A stretch of 64,000 bases of DNA from Sulfurivermis fontis (GTDB lineage Bacteria > Pseudomonadota > Gammaproteobacteria > Thiohalomonadales > Thiohalomonadaceae): the NCBI RefSeq assembly GCF_004001245.1, contig NZ_AP018724.1, positions 2,844,501-2,908,500 on the forward strand. Direction: 5' to 3'. The position numbers and the translations under genes are program-made. Below, piece by piece: positions 56,122-64,000 of this stretch. The notes under the pieces are model-generated. The model had not been told where the DNA came from. It saw only the letters and a list, made by a program, of their open reading frames with translations, and made no database searches. Each line of letters starts with the position of its first letter. Positions within the stretch are counted from its first letter, which is position 1.

Positions 56122-56604
56122 TACAGCCCTCCGCGAGCCTTTTCCAGAGTCCTGTTCAGAAACCAGTAGTTCAGGATGAACTGCAAGCAAAGCCTGATCA
56201 GCTTCGGTCCAAGCTGCCAGTAGTGCCGGCCCGAAACCCGACCCCGCCAGTGCCGAGCCGACGAAGGTCGAAAGCTTCACCCCGGCATACATCAGCACAA
56301 AGAGGTAGGTGACGACGGGCCTCACTGTCGTGGACAAGGCATCCGCCCACTTCACACCCGAAGGCCGCCCCTGCGCTGCAACCGACTCGCGTAACGCTTC
56401 AATCGCCCCGGTATTCCACGCAGCATCCGCTGCCGCACCGATCTCGGCCATCCGCTGTGCACCGCGCAGTTTCTCGAACTCCAGCGCCTTGTCCTGCATC
56501 GCGAGCTCGTGGCCACGCTCGCCCTTGCGGTCGAGCCACTTGAGTATTTCCGGGGCGAGACGGAAGGCACCGCCCAGCAGCCCACCGAGCAGCGTCTCGA
56601 TCAT
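56121..56604 (-). pseudogene. 3TM holin (GTA_holin type) with frameshift
   Basis: The product starts MIETLLGGLLGGAFRLAPEI and keeps the family features LKWLDRKGERGHELAMQDKA, AQGRPSGVKWADALS and AWTEADQALLA. Here the frame slips: an extra base at about 56,181 leads into the downstream HNH frame, while the next frame reads FILNYWFLNRTLEKARGGL and a TAA at 56,121-56,123, the expected holin tail. As written, the holin frame gives a 305-residue holin-HNH fusion. Mutation, sequencing error or programmed shift cannot be told apart here. Confidence 0.75.
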
Positions 56605-56891
56605 TGCCCACCTCCGAACAGCTTGAGTTTCAGGAACGCGCCGGCCAGCAGCGCCATTACCAAGCCCGTGACCAGCATCTTCACGATGGTGAGTCCGGCG
56701 GTTTTCTTGGCCTCATTGAAGGCATCGAGGAGACTCCTCAGCTCACGAATGTCGTGCGCTGCCTCCGGCCCGTCGAGGCCCACATCGGCGAGCGCATGAC
56801 GCGCACCGCGCTCGGCGGCACGCTCCAACAGTTCCTCGAATTCATCGCGCGGCATGACGACCATGCCGTCGTGCAGGGTGGGCGTGTTCAT
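56601..56891 (-). CDS. DUF6127-family phage protein
   Basis: 96-residue protein with MPRDEFEELLERAAERGARH, HDIRELRSLLDAFNEAKKTA and a C-terminal membrane helix ending LKLKLFGGG, as in DUF6127 proteins of prophages and gene transfer agents. GGAGG 7 bases upstream fixes the start. It overlaps the holin gene by ATGA, so both belong to the lysis/structural cassette. Function unknown; small membrane partner of the holin is possible. Confidence 0.8.
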   Translation of the reverse strand: MNTPTLHDGMVVMPRDEFEELLERAAERGARHALADVGLDGPEAAHDIRELRSLLDAFNEAKKTAGLTIVKMLVTGLVMALLAGAFLKLKLFGGGQ

Positions 56892-57063
56892 TATTCGTCC
56901 TCCAGAAATGCGAAACCCACCTCGTGGGTGGGCTCGCGGGTGTGAAATCGGTTTTGTGTGGGCGCTACGGCTTTTTGCTACGTCCCTTGGCCTGCTGGTT
57001 TCCGGCCCTTCTGCTGGCCACAGCAGCAGCGCCGCCCACCAGCCGGCGCATGGCCAGCGCTCG

Positions 57064-57201
57064 CTACTTCGGATGTACGTCGCCACGCTCGATGGTGTCC
57101 TGCGCCTCGGCCAGTGCCAGCAGGGTGTCCTTGTCCGCCCCATCGGGCAGGGCGTCGATGGCGGGTCGCACCCGCTCCAGAAATGTCGTCGCTTGCTGCA
57201 T
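57064..57201 (-). CDS. Short phage-associated hypothetical protein
   Basis: 45-residue frame MQQATTFLERVRPAIDALPD to ERGDVHPK with GAAGGA six bases upstream. Helical and acidic. It is in line with the lysis cassette on the minus strand, 172 bases upstream of the DUF6127 gene. No family recognised. Confidence 0.45.
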   Translation of the reverse strand: MQQATTFLERVRPAIDALPDGADKDTLLALAEAQDTIERGDVHPK

Positions 57202-57652
57202 TTCGATTCCTTCAATCGTCGTCAGACGGGAAACACCTGCCTGGCCACCGGTGCCTTGGTGGCGATGCCGTTCTTGATCTGCACCCGCTCGCCAATGGCC
57301 ACCGCATCGAGCGTCCGGGCAGTGACCGCACCCCGTTCGGCCAAGCTTTGGTTCCGCAACGCCCCCGAGGGCGAGATGCTGCGCGAGATGAAGCACACCT
57401 CGGACAAGTTCGAGCGCGTGCTGTCCCTTTTGATCGTGCCGAAGTTTGATTTACTCTGGACACCCGATGGGGACGATCACGATTGCGACACTTTCGATCG
57501 GTTCATCGAACGTAGGCAATTGCCCGTCCGCTAGGCGTCGAAAAAAAGAAGCGTCGCGCTTTTACACCTACGCATCACTCCCAAATACGCCGGAGTGACC
57601 CAACGGCGGCAATATCATCCCTGACGGTTTGAACAAGCATTGGGATGCCGAA
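57202..57652. other. Junction between phage remnant and recombinase module
   Basis: A minus-strand frame 57,222-57,407 (ending DAVAIGERVQIKNGIATKAP and VARQVFPV) may be the tail of a phage protein, cut off near 57,345. On the plus strand a frame to 57,534 ends FERVLSLLIVPKFDLLWTPD and RFIERRQLPVR, perhaps the tail of another lost gene. The switch between the two at about 57,340 looks like a recombination joint. The last 110 bases hold no frame and should contain the promoter of the following operon. Confidence 0.4.
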
Positions 57653-57841
57653 ATGACCGTCGAACTTCCATCTCCAGAATCGCTCTCCCCCGCCGCCCGC
57701 GCCGGTGAGATCGTGACAATCCTCGCCGCCGCCATCGTCCGCACGCTCGCCGGCGACGATCAAAAGCAGAGAGAAGTTGGACTTGGCTTCCTACCCGACC
57801 AGCGCGTTCATACAACCCCCTATCAACAGGAGAAGTTGTGA
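57653..57841 (+). CDS. Small hypothetical protein of the recombinase operon
   Basis: 62-residue protein MTVELPSPESLSPAARAGEI followed by VTILAAAIVRTLAGDDQKQR. Its stop overlaps the DUF2924 start (TGATG). Small proteins of this look regularly precede DUF2924 and serine recombinase genes in mobile elements; function unknown. Confidence 0.65.
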   Translation: MTVELPSPESLSPAARAGEIVTILAAAIVRTLAGDDQKQREVGLGFLPDQRVHTTPYQQEKL

Positions 57842-58296
57842 TGAACGACACGCTGACCAAGCAACAAACCGTGGCCCGAAAAATTGCCGACCTGAGCCAA
57901 ATGTCCATGGCCGAGCTGTGGCCGCTGTGGGATCGCTACTTCCCGCGCCGCCCCCAGTATCCCAATCGCACGCACGTCGAATCGCGCATTACCTACAAGC
58001 TGCAGGAGGAAGCCTTCGGCGGACTGTCTCGTGAAACCCGCAAGCGGCTCGAAGCGATCGGCGCACTGCACTCCAAGATCAAGCTGCGCGCTCGTCCTCG
58101 GGAATTCCATTTCGCGCCGGGCACGGTCATTCTGCGCGAATGGGGCGAGCGCGAGCACCGGGTAACGGTCAACGCCGAGGGTCGTTTCGAGTACGAGGGC
58201 CACACCTTCAAGAGCTTGACGGCGGTGGATCGGCACATCACCGGCCAGCACTGGAGCGGGCCGCTCTTCTTCGGCCTGAAAGGAGGCGCTCGGTGA
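57841..58296 (+). CDS. DUF2924 protein
   Basis: 151-residue basic protein: LSQMSMAELWPLWDRYFPRR, RITYKLQEEAFGGLSRETRK and the C-terminal FEYEGHTFKSLTAVDRHITG, all typical of DUF2924. The family accompanies large serine recombinases in phages and integrative elements and probably assists recombination or binds DNA. It overlaps both neighbours. Confidence 0.85.
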   Translation: MNDTLTKQQTVARKIADLSQMSMAELWPLWDRYFPRRPQYPNRTHVESRITYKLQEEAFGGLSRETRKRLEAIGALHSKIKLRARPREFHFAPGTVILREWGEREHRVTVNAEGRFEYEGHTFKSLTAVDRHITGQHWSGPLFFGLKGGAR

Positions 58297-59750
58297 CCGG
58301 GATCGCCTCTCCCAAGCCCCGCAAGCGCTGCGCGTCTATTGCCGGGTATCCACGGACGAACGTCTCGACCAGGAGTTCAACTCCATCGATGCCCAGAAGG
58401 AAGCGGGGCATGCTTACATCGCCAGCCAACGGATCGAGGGCTGGATTCCGGTGGCCGACGACTACGACGACCCCGGCTACTCCGGCAGCAACACCGAGCG
58501 CCCTGCGTTGAAGCGTCTGCTGGCCGACATCGAGGCGGGGAGAATCGACATCGTGGTGGTCTACAAGATTGACCGCCTGCCCCGGAGTCTGACCGACTTC
58601 TCGCGGATGGTCGAGGTGTTCGAGCGTAACGGCGTCTCCTTCGTATCGGTTACCCAGCAGCTGATACGCGCACATCCCTGTGCGCGTCCCCAGCGGGCGG
58701 CTCCGCCGTCCAAATCGGCAACCCTGCCGATTTGTCAACACCACCACCTCCATGGGGCGGCTGATGCTCAACATCCTGCTCTCCTTCGCGCAGTTCGAGC
58801 GCGAGGTGACCGGCGAGCGCATCCGCGACAAGATCGCCGCCGCCAAGAAGAAGGGGCTATGGATGGGTGGTGTCCCGCCCCTGGGCTACGACGTAGAGAA
58901 CCGCCAGCTGGTCATCAACGAGGCCGAGGCGGCGGCGGTGCGACGCATCTTCGAGGAAATGCTCACCATCGGCTCGCCAACCCGGATCGCCGCCAACTTG
59001 ACTCTCGAGGGCATCACCACCAAGGCCTGGACGACACAGGAGGGCCACTCTCGGGCAGGCACCCGCATCGACAAGAAGTATCTGCACAAGCTGCTGCGCA
59101 ACCGCATCTATCTGGGCGAGTTGCCGCACAAGGGCAACTGGTATCCGGGCCAGCATCCGCCGATCATCGACCGGGAACTGTGGGACAAGGTTCACGCGGT
59201 ACTCGCCAAGAGCGGTCATGCCCGCTCGGTGGAAACGAAGCTTCGCTCACGCACCGATGCCTTGCTGCGCGGTCTGCTCTACGCGCCCTCGGGCGAGCGG
59301 ATGTATCCGACCTATTCCAAGAAACGCGACGGGCGGGTCTATCGCTACTACGTGTCCAAGTCGGAAAGCCGCTTCGGCGCGCCGGGCAAGCACTACGAGC
59401 GCCTGCCTGCACCAGAGATCGAGGCAGCGGTGGTCGCCCAAATCCGCACGGTGCTGATCAGCCCGGAATCCATCGCGGCTGTCGTGCAGCATCTCCGGAA
59501 AGGCCCCGCGCCGGTCGACGAGGCTACGGTCGTGCTGGCGATGGGCCGGCTCAACGATGTGTGGGATCAGCTGTTCCCGGTCGAACGTCACCGCATCGCC
59601 AATCTGATGATCGAACGGATTGATCTCGTCCATCGCGGGGAGGTGCAGGGCATCCAGGTGAAATGGCGCCCATTGGGCTGGAACAAGCTGATCGGTGAGT
59701 TCGCACCGGAATCGATCGGTGCGGAACTGTTGGAGGCCGAGGCCGCATGA
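58293..59750 (+). pseudogene. Large serine recombinase, interrupted
   Basis: The pieces together make a site-specific serine recombinase: N-terminal catalytic domain YCRVSTDERLDQEFNSIDAQ, DYDDPGYSGSNTERPALKRL, VYKIDRLPRSLTDFSRMVEV; then LNILLSFAQFEREVTGERIR; zinc/recombinase domain GVPPLGYDVENRQL and YLGELPHKGNWYPGQHPPI. The likely start GTG 58293 reads VTGIASPKPRKRC and then needs a one-base shift near 58,335 to join YCRVST. A 74-base hairpin insertion at 58,661 breaks VTQQ/NTTTSMGRL and causes a second shift. From 58,737 the frame is intact to 59,750. Probably inactive unless frames are bypassed. Confidence 0.85.
58661..58734. repeat. Triple-hairpin insertion inside the recombinase gene
   Basis: Relative to the conserved recombinase sequence VTQQFNTTTSMG, 74 bases replace one. 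They fold into three perfect hairpins: ACGCGCAC/GTGCGCGT with loop ATCCCT, GGCGG/CCGCC with loop CT, and AAATCGGC/GCCGATTT with loop AACCCT. GCACATCCCTGTGC of the first hairpin also occurs (as its complement) in the dispersed repeat at 24,522. REP-like extragenic element is the likeliest identity. Confidence 0.7.
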
Positions 59751-60106
59751 ATGCGACAGACACCTTCGTGCCTTTCGAACTCAAGCGGAAGAAGGGCAAG
59801 CTGCTGGTCGATAGGGAAACCCCTGTTCCCGACGTCAAGATCATCTCGGCCGTCGCCCGGGCCCAATACTGGCACGATCTGCTCGATGCCGGCATCTTCA
59901 AGAGTGTGGTCGAGATCGCCCGGGCCGAGGGGTTGATGCCGACGACGGTGGGCCGACTGCTGCGACTGGCGCGGTTGGCGCCCGATATCGTTGAACAGTT
60001 CATGAGGGGTTGCCAGCCCCGAAGGCTGACGCTGCTGTGGCTGATGCGAAACGACATCCCCCCACTCTGGCCAGACCAGCGCCAGATGTTTGAACGATTC
60101 CGGTAG
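59747..60106 (+). CDS. HTH protein of the recombinase operon
   Basis: 119-residue protein, ATGA overlap with the recombinase end. The middle, ARAQYWHDLLDAGIFKSVVE then IARAEGLMPTTVGRLLRLAR, is an HTH of ParB/KorB-like style; the end reads PRRLTLLWLMRNDIPPLWPD. It resembles the next gene across this part. These proteins commonly follow this recombinase type; role unproven. Confidence 0.7.
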   Translation: MNATDTFVPFELKRKKGKLLVDRETPVPDVKIISAVARAQYWHDLLDAGIFKSVVEIARAEGLMPTTVGRLLRLARLAPDIVEQFMRGCQPRRLTLLWLMRNDIPPLWPDQRQMFERFR

Positions 60107-60114
60107 GAGGAAAG

Positions 60115-60612
60115 ATGGGTAACCGGAAGCACCGAGGCAAGCTGACCGGGCCGGCGACGACGAGGGCGGTGCCATTACCGGCGGGCGGGGTGCGGTTGGA
60201 GACTTTCGTGCCCTGGACGCTGGTGCGGCGGGGGGTGAAAAAGCAGGTCATTACGCCTTTCGGCGCACCGCAGGCGTTCCTGGCAAAGGCCAAGCGGGAA
60301 AGGGTGGCCGACGAAGAAGTGCAAGAGAGCGCGCTGATGCGGGCGCTTGGCCTCGCGCACCATTGGCAGAGGCTGCTGGATGAAGGGCGTTTCGCGTCAC
60401 TTTCTGAAATCGCGGCAGCCGAAGGCTTAGTCCTCAGTCACGCAAGCCGTATCGCTCGGCTGACGCTGCTCGCACCCAGCATCGTGATGGCATCCCTCGA
60501 CGGGAGGAGAGATGCGCCGACACTCGATCGGCTCATGCGCGCGAAGTTCGCTCATGAATGGGCATGGCAGGAAAAAGCCCTGCTCGGCGCTTCCGAGGAA
60601 AAATGCAAATAA
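60115..60612 (+). CDS. Second, related HTH protein
   Basis: 165 residues. Segment LGLAHHWQRLLDEGRFASLS then EIAAAEGLVLSHASRIARLT aligns with the preceding gene, so the two are probably tandem duplicates. The N-terminus is basic (NRKHRGKLTGPATTRAV) and followed by LETFVPWTLVRRGVKKQVIT. AGGAGG lies just before the start at 60115. Likely DNA-binding partner in recombination. Confidence 0.7.
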   Translation: MGNRKHRGKLTGPATTRAVPLPAGGVRLETFVPWTLVRRGVKKQVITPFGAPQAFLAKAKRERVADEEVQESALMRALGLAHHWQRLLDEGRFASLSEIAAAEGLVLSHASRIARLTLLAPSIVMASLDGRRDAPTLDRLMRAKFAHEWAWQEKALLGASEEKCK

Positions 60613-60652
60613 GGCTCGTATTTTGAGCCACTCGCTGTAGCATCCTTCTAAC

Positions 60653-62221
60653 ATGGACACATCCCGACTCGATTTCACCTTACCCGATTGGCTTGCTGAC
60701 GCTGGCGCGGTCAAGCTCGACGCGCCACCTGAATTTTCGCCGTCACCACCCGATGCGGGCTGGATTCGGCTTGCCGTCGAACATCCCGATGCGGATTTCC
60801 CCGCAGTGATGATGAGCAAATTCTTCTCGCCGCTTGCGCCCCTGTGGGCCTGGTCGCTGGCGGTCGCCTTCGGCCTCGAGCCGGCGGCATGTCGCATCGA
60901 CGAAGAAGGCAGCGCCGTCTATCTCTGCGTGCAGGCAGGCACGGCAGGGCATCTTTCCTTCACCCTCGCTCGCATACAGTACGGGTGCCGCAACGAACCC
61001 GAACGGCTGCTGCATGCACTTACTTGGGAAGAAAAGCGCGCGGAGTTCCTGCACCGCTGGAGCGCATTGTGGGCAGCGTACTTTGCCGATGAAACGCTAC
61101 CCTGGATCGAATGGGAGCACCGTGAGGAGACGAGCATCCCGGAACCGATGCGCGACATGCCGTGGGAGAGACTACCCGACCTCGCCACCTTTGCAACGGT
61201 CAAGCCCGCTCCCTGGCCGCGCGAGGCGTTGATCGCCTGGTTCTGGCTGCTCATGGCGCATCACCTGCGTTCGCGCGGGCATGGCTGCGAATTCACCCAA
61301 GATCCAAACCGCTACATCTTGCGCGAAATGGCCTTTGCTCGTCACGTGCTCGATGCGCTTGATGCCGCGCGGCAGGCGTTGGAACTGGAAACTTCGGACG
61401 ACGACAAACCCTGCCGGGCGCTGATCCTGCGCGCGCAGGACATCGCGCTTTATGGCCCGGACGAGGCAAAGGAGCCGGACGATGAATTCGCCGGCTTTTC
61501 GTCCAAGCCGCTCGAGCGCGCCTATTACCGCGCCCAGCAGGCGATGTATGAACTTCAGGCCGAGACGGTGCGCGCCCTGTTGTCGCGGCTGCCGATCGGC
61601 GAGGGGAGCGCCTTCATCGATGAGCAAAGCCGTCGGGCGCGGCTCGTGCATCAGGACGGCCGCCGCTGGGTGCTCTATTGGGAGGACGGGCGGCTGTCCG
61701 AAGGCGACGCGTTCTATGCGAGTCACGAACCTGTTTGTCGCTGGCCGGTGGCTGAAGGGCCGGTGTTCGACGAGGCGGCGCTCGATGCCATCGACCGGCG
61801 GCGGCTTGCCTTCATGCGCCTGGGTGTGTCGCCGCTGTGCGTGGTGTGCCCGTGCTGTGGCTATCCGTGCATGGAAGAGGAAGAGCTTGAGGCCGATGTC
61901 TGCGACATCTGCCGCTGGCCGGTCGGGTCCATGCTGAGCCGTTTGCCGCCGCCACTCGACGCCGAGACGGATGAGGAGGGCGATCCGATCTCGCCCACGC
62001 TGCGGCAATGCCGGCAGAAGTTCATCGACCATCTCGATGCCGATCCGCCCGAAGAACGGGAAGATGATTGGAACTTGGACTACTGGCGCCACCCGCAAAG
62101 GCAGGCGTTTGCCCGCGAGGCGATGGCCGAATGGGACGCCTGGCTGCAAAACCCCGATCTCGAGCACACGCCGGAGCCGGTGTGGGTGCGCATGAGCCGC
62201 TGGCGGGAGAAAAACCGATGA
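60653..62221 (+). CDS. Unknown 522-residue protein with CPCC zinc motif
   Basis: Soluble protein. Near residue 400-425 it has VCPCCGYPCMEEEELEADVC DICRWPVG: the cysteine-rich CPCC pattern, usually a short zinc-binding module at protein ends and often seen in putative immunity or toxin-linked proteins. The remainder (MSKFFSPLAPLWAWSLAVAF, EAKEPDDEFAGFSSKPLERA) is rich in Trp and acidic residues and unfamiliar. It is translationally coupled (ATGA) to a membrane protein gene. Function not known; cargo of the mobile element is likely. Confidence 0.6.
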   Translation: MDTSRLDFTLPDWLADAGAVKLDAPPEFSPSPPDAGWIRLAVEHPDADFPAVMMSKFFSPLAPLWAWSLAVAFGLEPAACRIDEEGSAVYLCVQAGTAGHLSFTLARIQYGCRNEPERLLHALTWEEKRAEFLHRWSALWAAYFADETLPWIEWEHREETSIPEPMRDMPWERLPDLATFATVKPAPWPREALIAWFWLLMAHHLRSRGHGCEFTQDPNRYILREMAFARHVLDALDAARQALELETSDDDKPCRALILRAQDIALYGPDEAKEPDDEFAGFSSKPLERAYYRAQQAMYELQAETVRALLSRLPIGEGSAFIDEQSRRARLVHQDGRRWVLYWEDGRLSEGDAFYASHEPVCRWPVAEGPVFDEAALDAIDRRRLAFMRLGVSPLCVVCPCCGYPCMEEEELEADVCDICRWPVGSMLSRLPPPLDAETDEEGDPISPTLRQCRQKFIDHLDADPPEEREDDWNLDYWRHPQRQAFAREAMAEWDAWLQNPDLEHTPEPVWVRMSRWREKNR

Positions 62222-63126
62222 GCATGCAGGCACGCCCTTTCCCCTGGCGCGTCTTTCTGCGCCGGCGCTTCCCTGTCCATGCCGAGGGGTGGGTCTATGC
62301 GCAAGTGCCGCTGTGGTGGACGGCGCTGCTGTTCGATCCGGCAGCGGGTCTGGCGGTGGATGCGTTCTACGCGCTGGCCTGCCTCTTCGTGGCGGCGGGG
62401 GTTGCGGGGGCGCTCGTCCTACTGGCCGCGTTGCTGCGCTTTCCGTGGTGGCTGCTCATGCCGCCGTGTCTCGCGTCGATGGGTGCGGAGGCGCTGTGGC
62501 GCAAGCTGGTTGCGCGCCCCTGGACTCGTCACCCCATGCGCAAGCGCTGGTATCTCTCCAACGCGGTAGCGTTGTGGCAGTGGTGGGACATCAAGGCGCA
62601 ACGGCGGCTGCGGCAACTGTTCCGCCGCCGGCCCGCCTGGTCGCTGCAGCCTTCCGCCACGCCGTTGTCCGAGCGGCAGCGCGAGGTTCGCATCCAGCCT
62701 GCGACGGTCGTGCGCTTTCCCGATCCGCCTGGATCAGGGCTTCTCGACTATGCGTTCACGGTGCTGGCAGGGCACGTAATGTTTTGGTATGTCGTCAGCT
62801 TCGTGGGGACCTGGATCTATTTCGCCTGGGACGAGCAAACGGACTGGCTGCTGGCTTTCTTCATTGCCTTGGTGCTCTTCGTCGCGGGCACAGTGTTCAT
62901 GCTGCTGCCCATCGTGTTGGGCGGTGTCGCGCTGATCTCGGCTTTGCTGGTGGGGTCGATGCTCCCGCCCGTGGAACGCGCGCGCACCGTGCGCGCGCTT
63001 CAACCGCCCGCGCCACCCCCCGCCCAACAACTCAAGGCGATCGAGCGACTAACCAACTGGTTGTTGCCCTTGGCGCTGGGGCTCTTGATCGGGTCGGCGT
63101 GGGGTGGGGGCGAGGGGAACCACTAG
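62218..63126 (+). CDS. Polytopic membrane protein, unknown
   Basis: 302 residues. Hydrophobic helices are visible at PLWWTALLFDPAAGLAVDAF and LACLFVAAGVAGALVLLAAL near the N-terminus, and YVVSFVGTWIYFAW, WLLAFFIALVLFVAGTVFML, LLPIVLGGVALISALLVGSM and a final WLLPLALGLLIGSA. A basic cytosolic middle (RRLRQLFRRRPAW) separates the two groups. Overlaps the CPCC gene by ATGA, so the two likely act together. No family recognised. Confidence 0.65.
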   Translation: MSMQARPFPWRVFLRRRFPVHAEGWVYAQVPLWWTALLFDPAAGLAVDAFYALACLFVAAGVAGALVLLAALLRFPWWLLMPPCLASMGAEALWRKLVARPWTRHPMRKRWYLSNAVALWQWWDIKAQRRLRQLFRRRPAWSLQPSATPLSERQREVRIQPATVVRFPDPPGSGLLDYAFTVLAGHVMFWYVVSFVGTWIYFAWDEQTDWLLAFFIALVLFVAGTVFMLLPIVLGGVALISALLVGSMLPPVERARTVRALQPPAPPPAQQLKAIERLTNWLLPLALGLLIGSAWGGGEGNH

Positions 63127-63144
63127 GACATCGACGGAGGAAGG

Positions 63145-63513
63145 ATGCTCGCGCAGCTTTTCACCTGGCTGTTCGTGCTGACCCTGCTGGCGATCTACCC
63201 CCGCGCCACGACCGCCGTGATCGTCCTGACGTTCCTCTTGGCCTGGGCCTTCAGAGACAAAGCGCCAGAGTCCGGCAAGGCAAAGACGCCCTCGGTAGAG
63301 CTGCTAACCTCCGCCAACGGCCTGCCCGCGCTCAACGAAGACTGGATTGGCGAGGAAGTTTTGTCGATCGACGACGAACGCATTCCGCCACCGGTTCGCG
63401 CGCACGGCGCGCGTTTTCGCAACCCGGCCCGGTATGTGATCGTGGTCAGCCCAAACGAATACGTGCTTTATGGCGGCGACGGCGAGCTGCTGGATCTGTG
63501 CTGCTTGAGATGA
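63145..63513 (+). CDS. Small membrane-anchored protein, unknown
   Basis: 122 residues with two N-terminal hydrophobic stretches (LFTWLFVLTLLAIYP and TAVIVLTFLLAWAF) and a hydrophilic C-terminal domain ending YVIVVSPNEYVLYGGDGELL. GGAGG precedes the ATG by six bases. Third gene of the CPCC operon, 18 bases downstream. Confidence 0.6.
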   Translation: MLAQLFTWLFVLTLLAIYPRATTAVIVLTFLLAWAFRDKAPESGKAKTPSVELLTSANGLPALNEDWIGEEVLSIDDERIPPPVRAHGARFRNPARYVIVVSPNEYVLYGGDGELLDLCCLR

Positions 63514-63525
63514 CCGACCTCGGCG

Positions 63526-64000
63526 TTATCTCGCGGTGTTATCCCGCTCACAGACCGCCACGACGATGCGGCCCCTGTCGGGCCTGAGAAGAAAGCCGCG
63601 CCGGATCACCCGCACGACGGGGCCCTGTTGCAAGATCAGCCGCGTGCGCAATGCCGCATCGCCGTACAGGTTGAATGTTCCCAGGAACTGCCCTTGCCAG
63701 CGCAAGGCCACACCATAATCGCCTCTGGCTTCGCCGGTGGCCGTGAGCGTTTCTCCCTCGCGCAGTTGCATGGCGGTCGCTATGTTGAGATCACCATCCC
63801 ACAGCGTTCCCACATGAACCACACGCTCGCCGGGCAGCGTGAACCGCTCGGCGCAGCGATGAATGAAGGCTTTGCGGGTAAAGCCGATGGGAAAAGGTTC
63901 TTCGGCATCAAGAAGAAGGAGGGTGCTCAGGTGTGTGCCGCCCGGCGGCAGCCAGCCAGTCAAGAGGCGGTCGAAGGGCAGGAAGCCGGCTGCAAAGCCT
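63526..64000 (-). CDS. Unknown protein, 5' end outside the window
   Basis: The frame ends at 63,526 and is open to the window edge (GFAAGFLPFDRLLTGWLPPG at the visible start), so it is 5'-partial; a TTG at 63,963 is only a formal start. Visible parts: HVGTLWDGDLNIATAMQLRE, GEARGDYGVALRWQGQFLGT, RVIRRGFLLRPDRGRIVVAV. Beta-rich, no family recognised. Convergent with the 122-residue membrane protein gene and may belong to the same functional block. Confidence 0.55.
   Translation of the reverse strand, partial: GFAAGFLPFDRLLTGWLPPGGTHLSTLLLLDAEEPFPIGFTRKAFIHRCAERFTLPGERVVHVGTLWDGDLNIATAMQLREGETLTATGEARGDYGVALRWQGQFLGTFNLYGDAALRTRLILQQGPVVRVIRRGFLLRPDRGRIVVAVCERDNTAR

Overview
This is high-GC proteobacterial DNA. 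The gene order rhlB / trxA-rho (rhlB divergent from trxA, rho downstream) and the close resemblance of Rho, TrxA, RhlB, NudE, YrfG and Uup to gammaproteobacterial proteins point to a gammaproteobacterium. A complete-looking menaquinone operon and an octaheme cytochrome of the tetrathionate reductase family suggest a facultatively anaerobic respirer, possibly a sulfur-compound user. No rRNA, complete tRNA or CRISPR array was seen.

Bases 1-32,450 are mostly chromosomal core: the end of an unknown conserved gene, malic enzyme, ribosomal protein L31, glycogen phosphorylase, Rho, thioredoxin, RhlB, then a TonB receptor / substrate-binding protein / hybrid histidine kinase operon, YkgJ-type cysteine protein, YrfG nucleotidase, NudE-CysQ, Uup and a class II cytochrome c. 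At 19.2-20.4 kb lies a scar with an integron-like cassette (lone attC), a truncated IS5-type transposase and REP-like repeats. A papain-like peptidase, a cytochrome b plus octaheme cytochrome c pair, and the men genes (menI-A-F-D-B-C on the minus strand, convergent menE) follow. Short palindromic repeats sit exactly on stop codons of cysQ, menE and menC.

From about 32.6 kb to the end the window is accessory DNA. First comes a small toxin-antitoxin block (TacA/TacT-like pair, a decayed excisionase-type antitoxin, a Fic protein, a HTH protein) bounded by repeats. Then a large defence island: a three-gene unit of unknown function (TIGR04255 protein, HTH protein, THDCD protein) divergent from a type I restriction-modification operon whose methylase carries its own HTH domain. 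The same strand continues with a DUF45 metallopeptidase, an HNH-like protein, a full-length sigma-70 factor, and DrmA and DrmB, the two core proteins of DISARM. Converging on drmB, with an 8-base gap, is a HTH / C5-cytosine methylase / Vsr / NERD-helicase operon. Together these look like a DISARM-like system that lacks the canonical DrmC, DrmD and DrmE but has a sigma factor, an HNH protein, Vsr and a NERD helicase. This is the best candidate in the window for an undescribed system.

From 55.1 to 57.2 kb is a remnant phage/GTA-type lysis cassette (lysozyme, frameshifted 3TM holin, HNH protein, DUF6127 protein). From 57.65 to 60.6 kb is a mobile-element recombination module (small protein, DUF2924, a large serine recombinase broken by a frameshift and a 74-base triple-hairpin insertion, two related HTH proteins). 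The window ends in unknown cargo: a 522-residue CPCC zinc-motif protein and three membrane-associated proteins.
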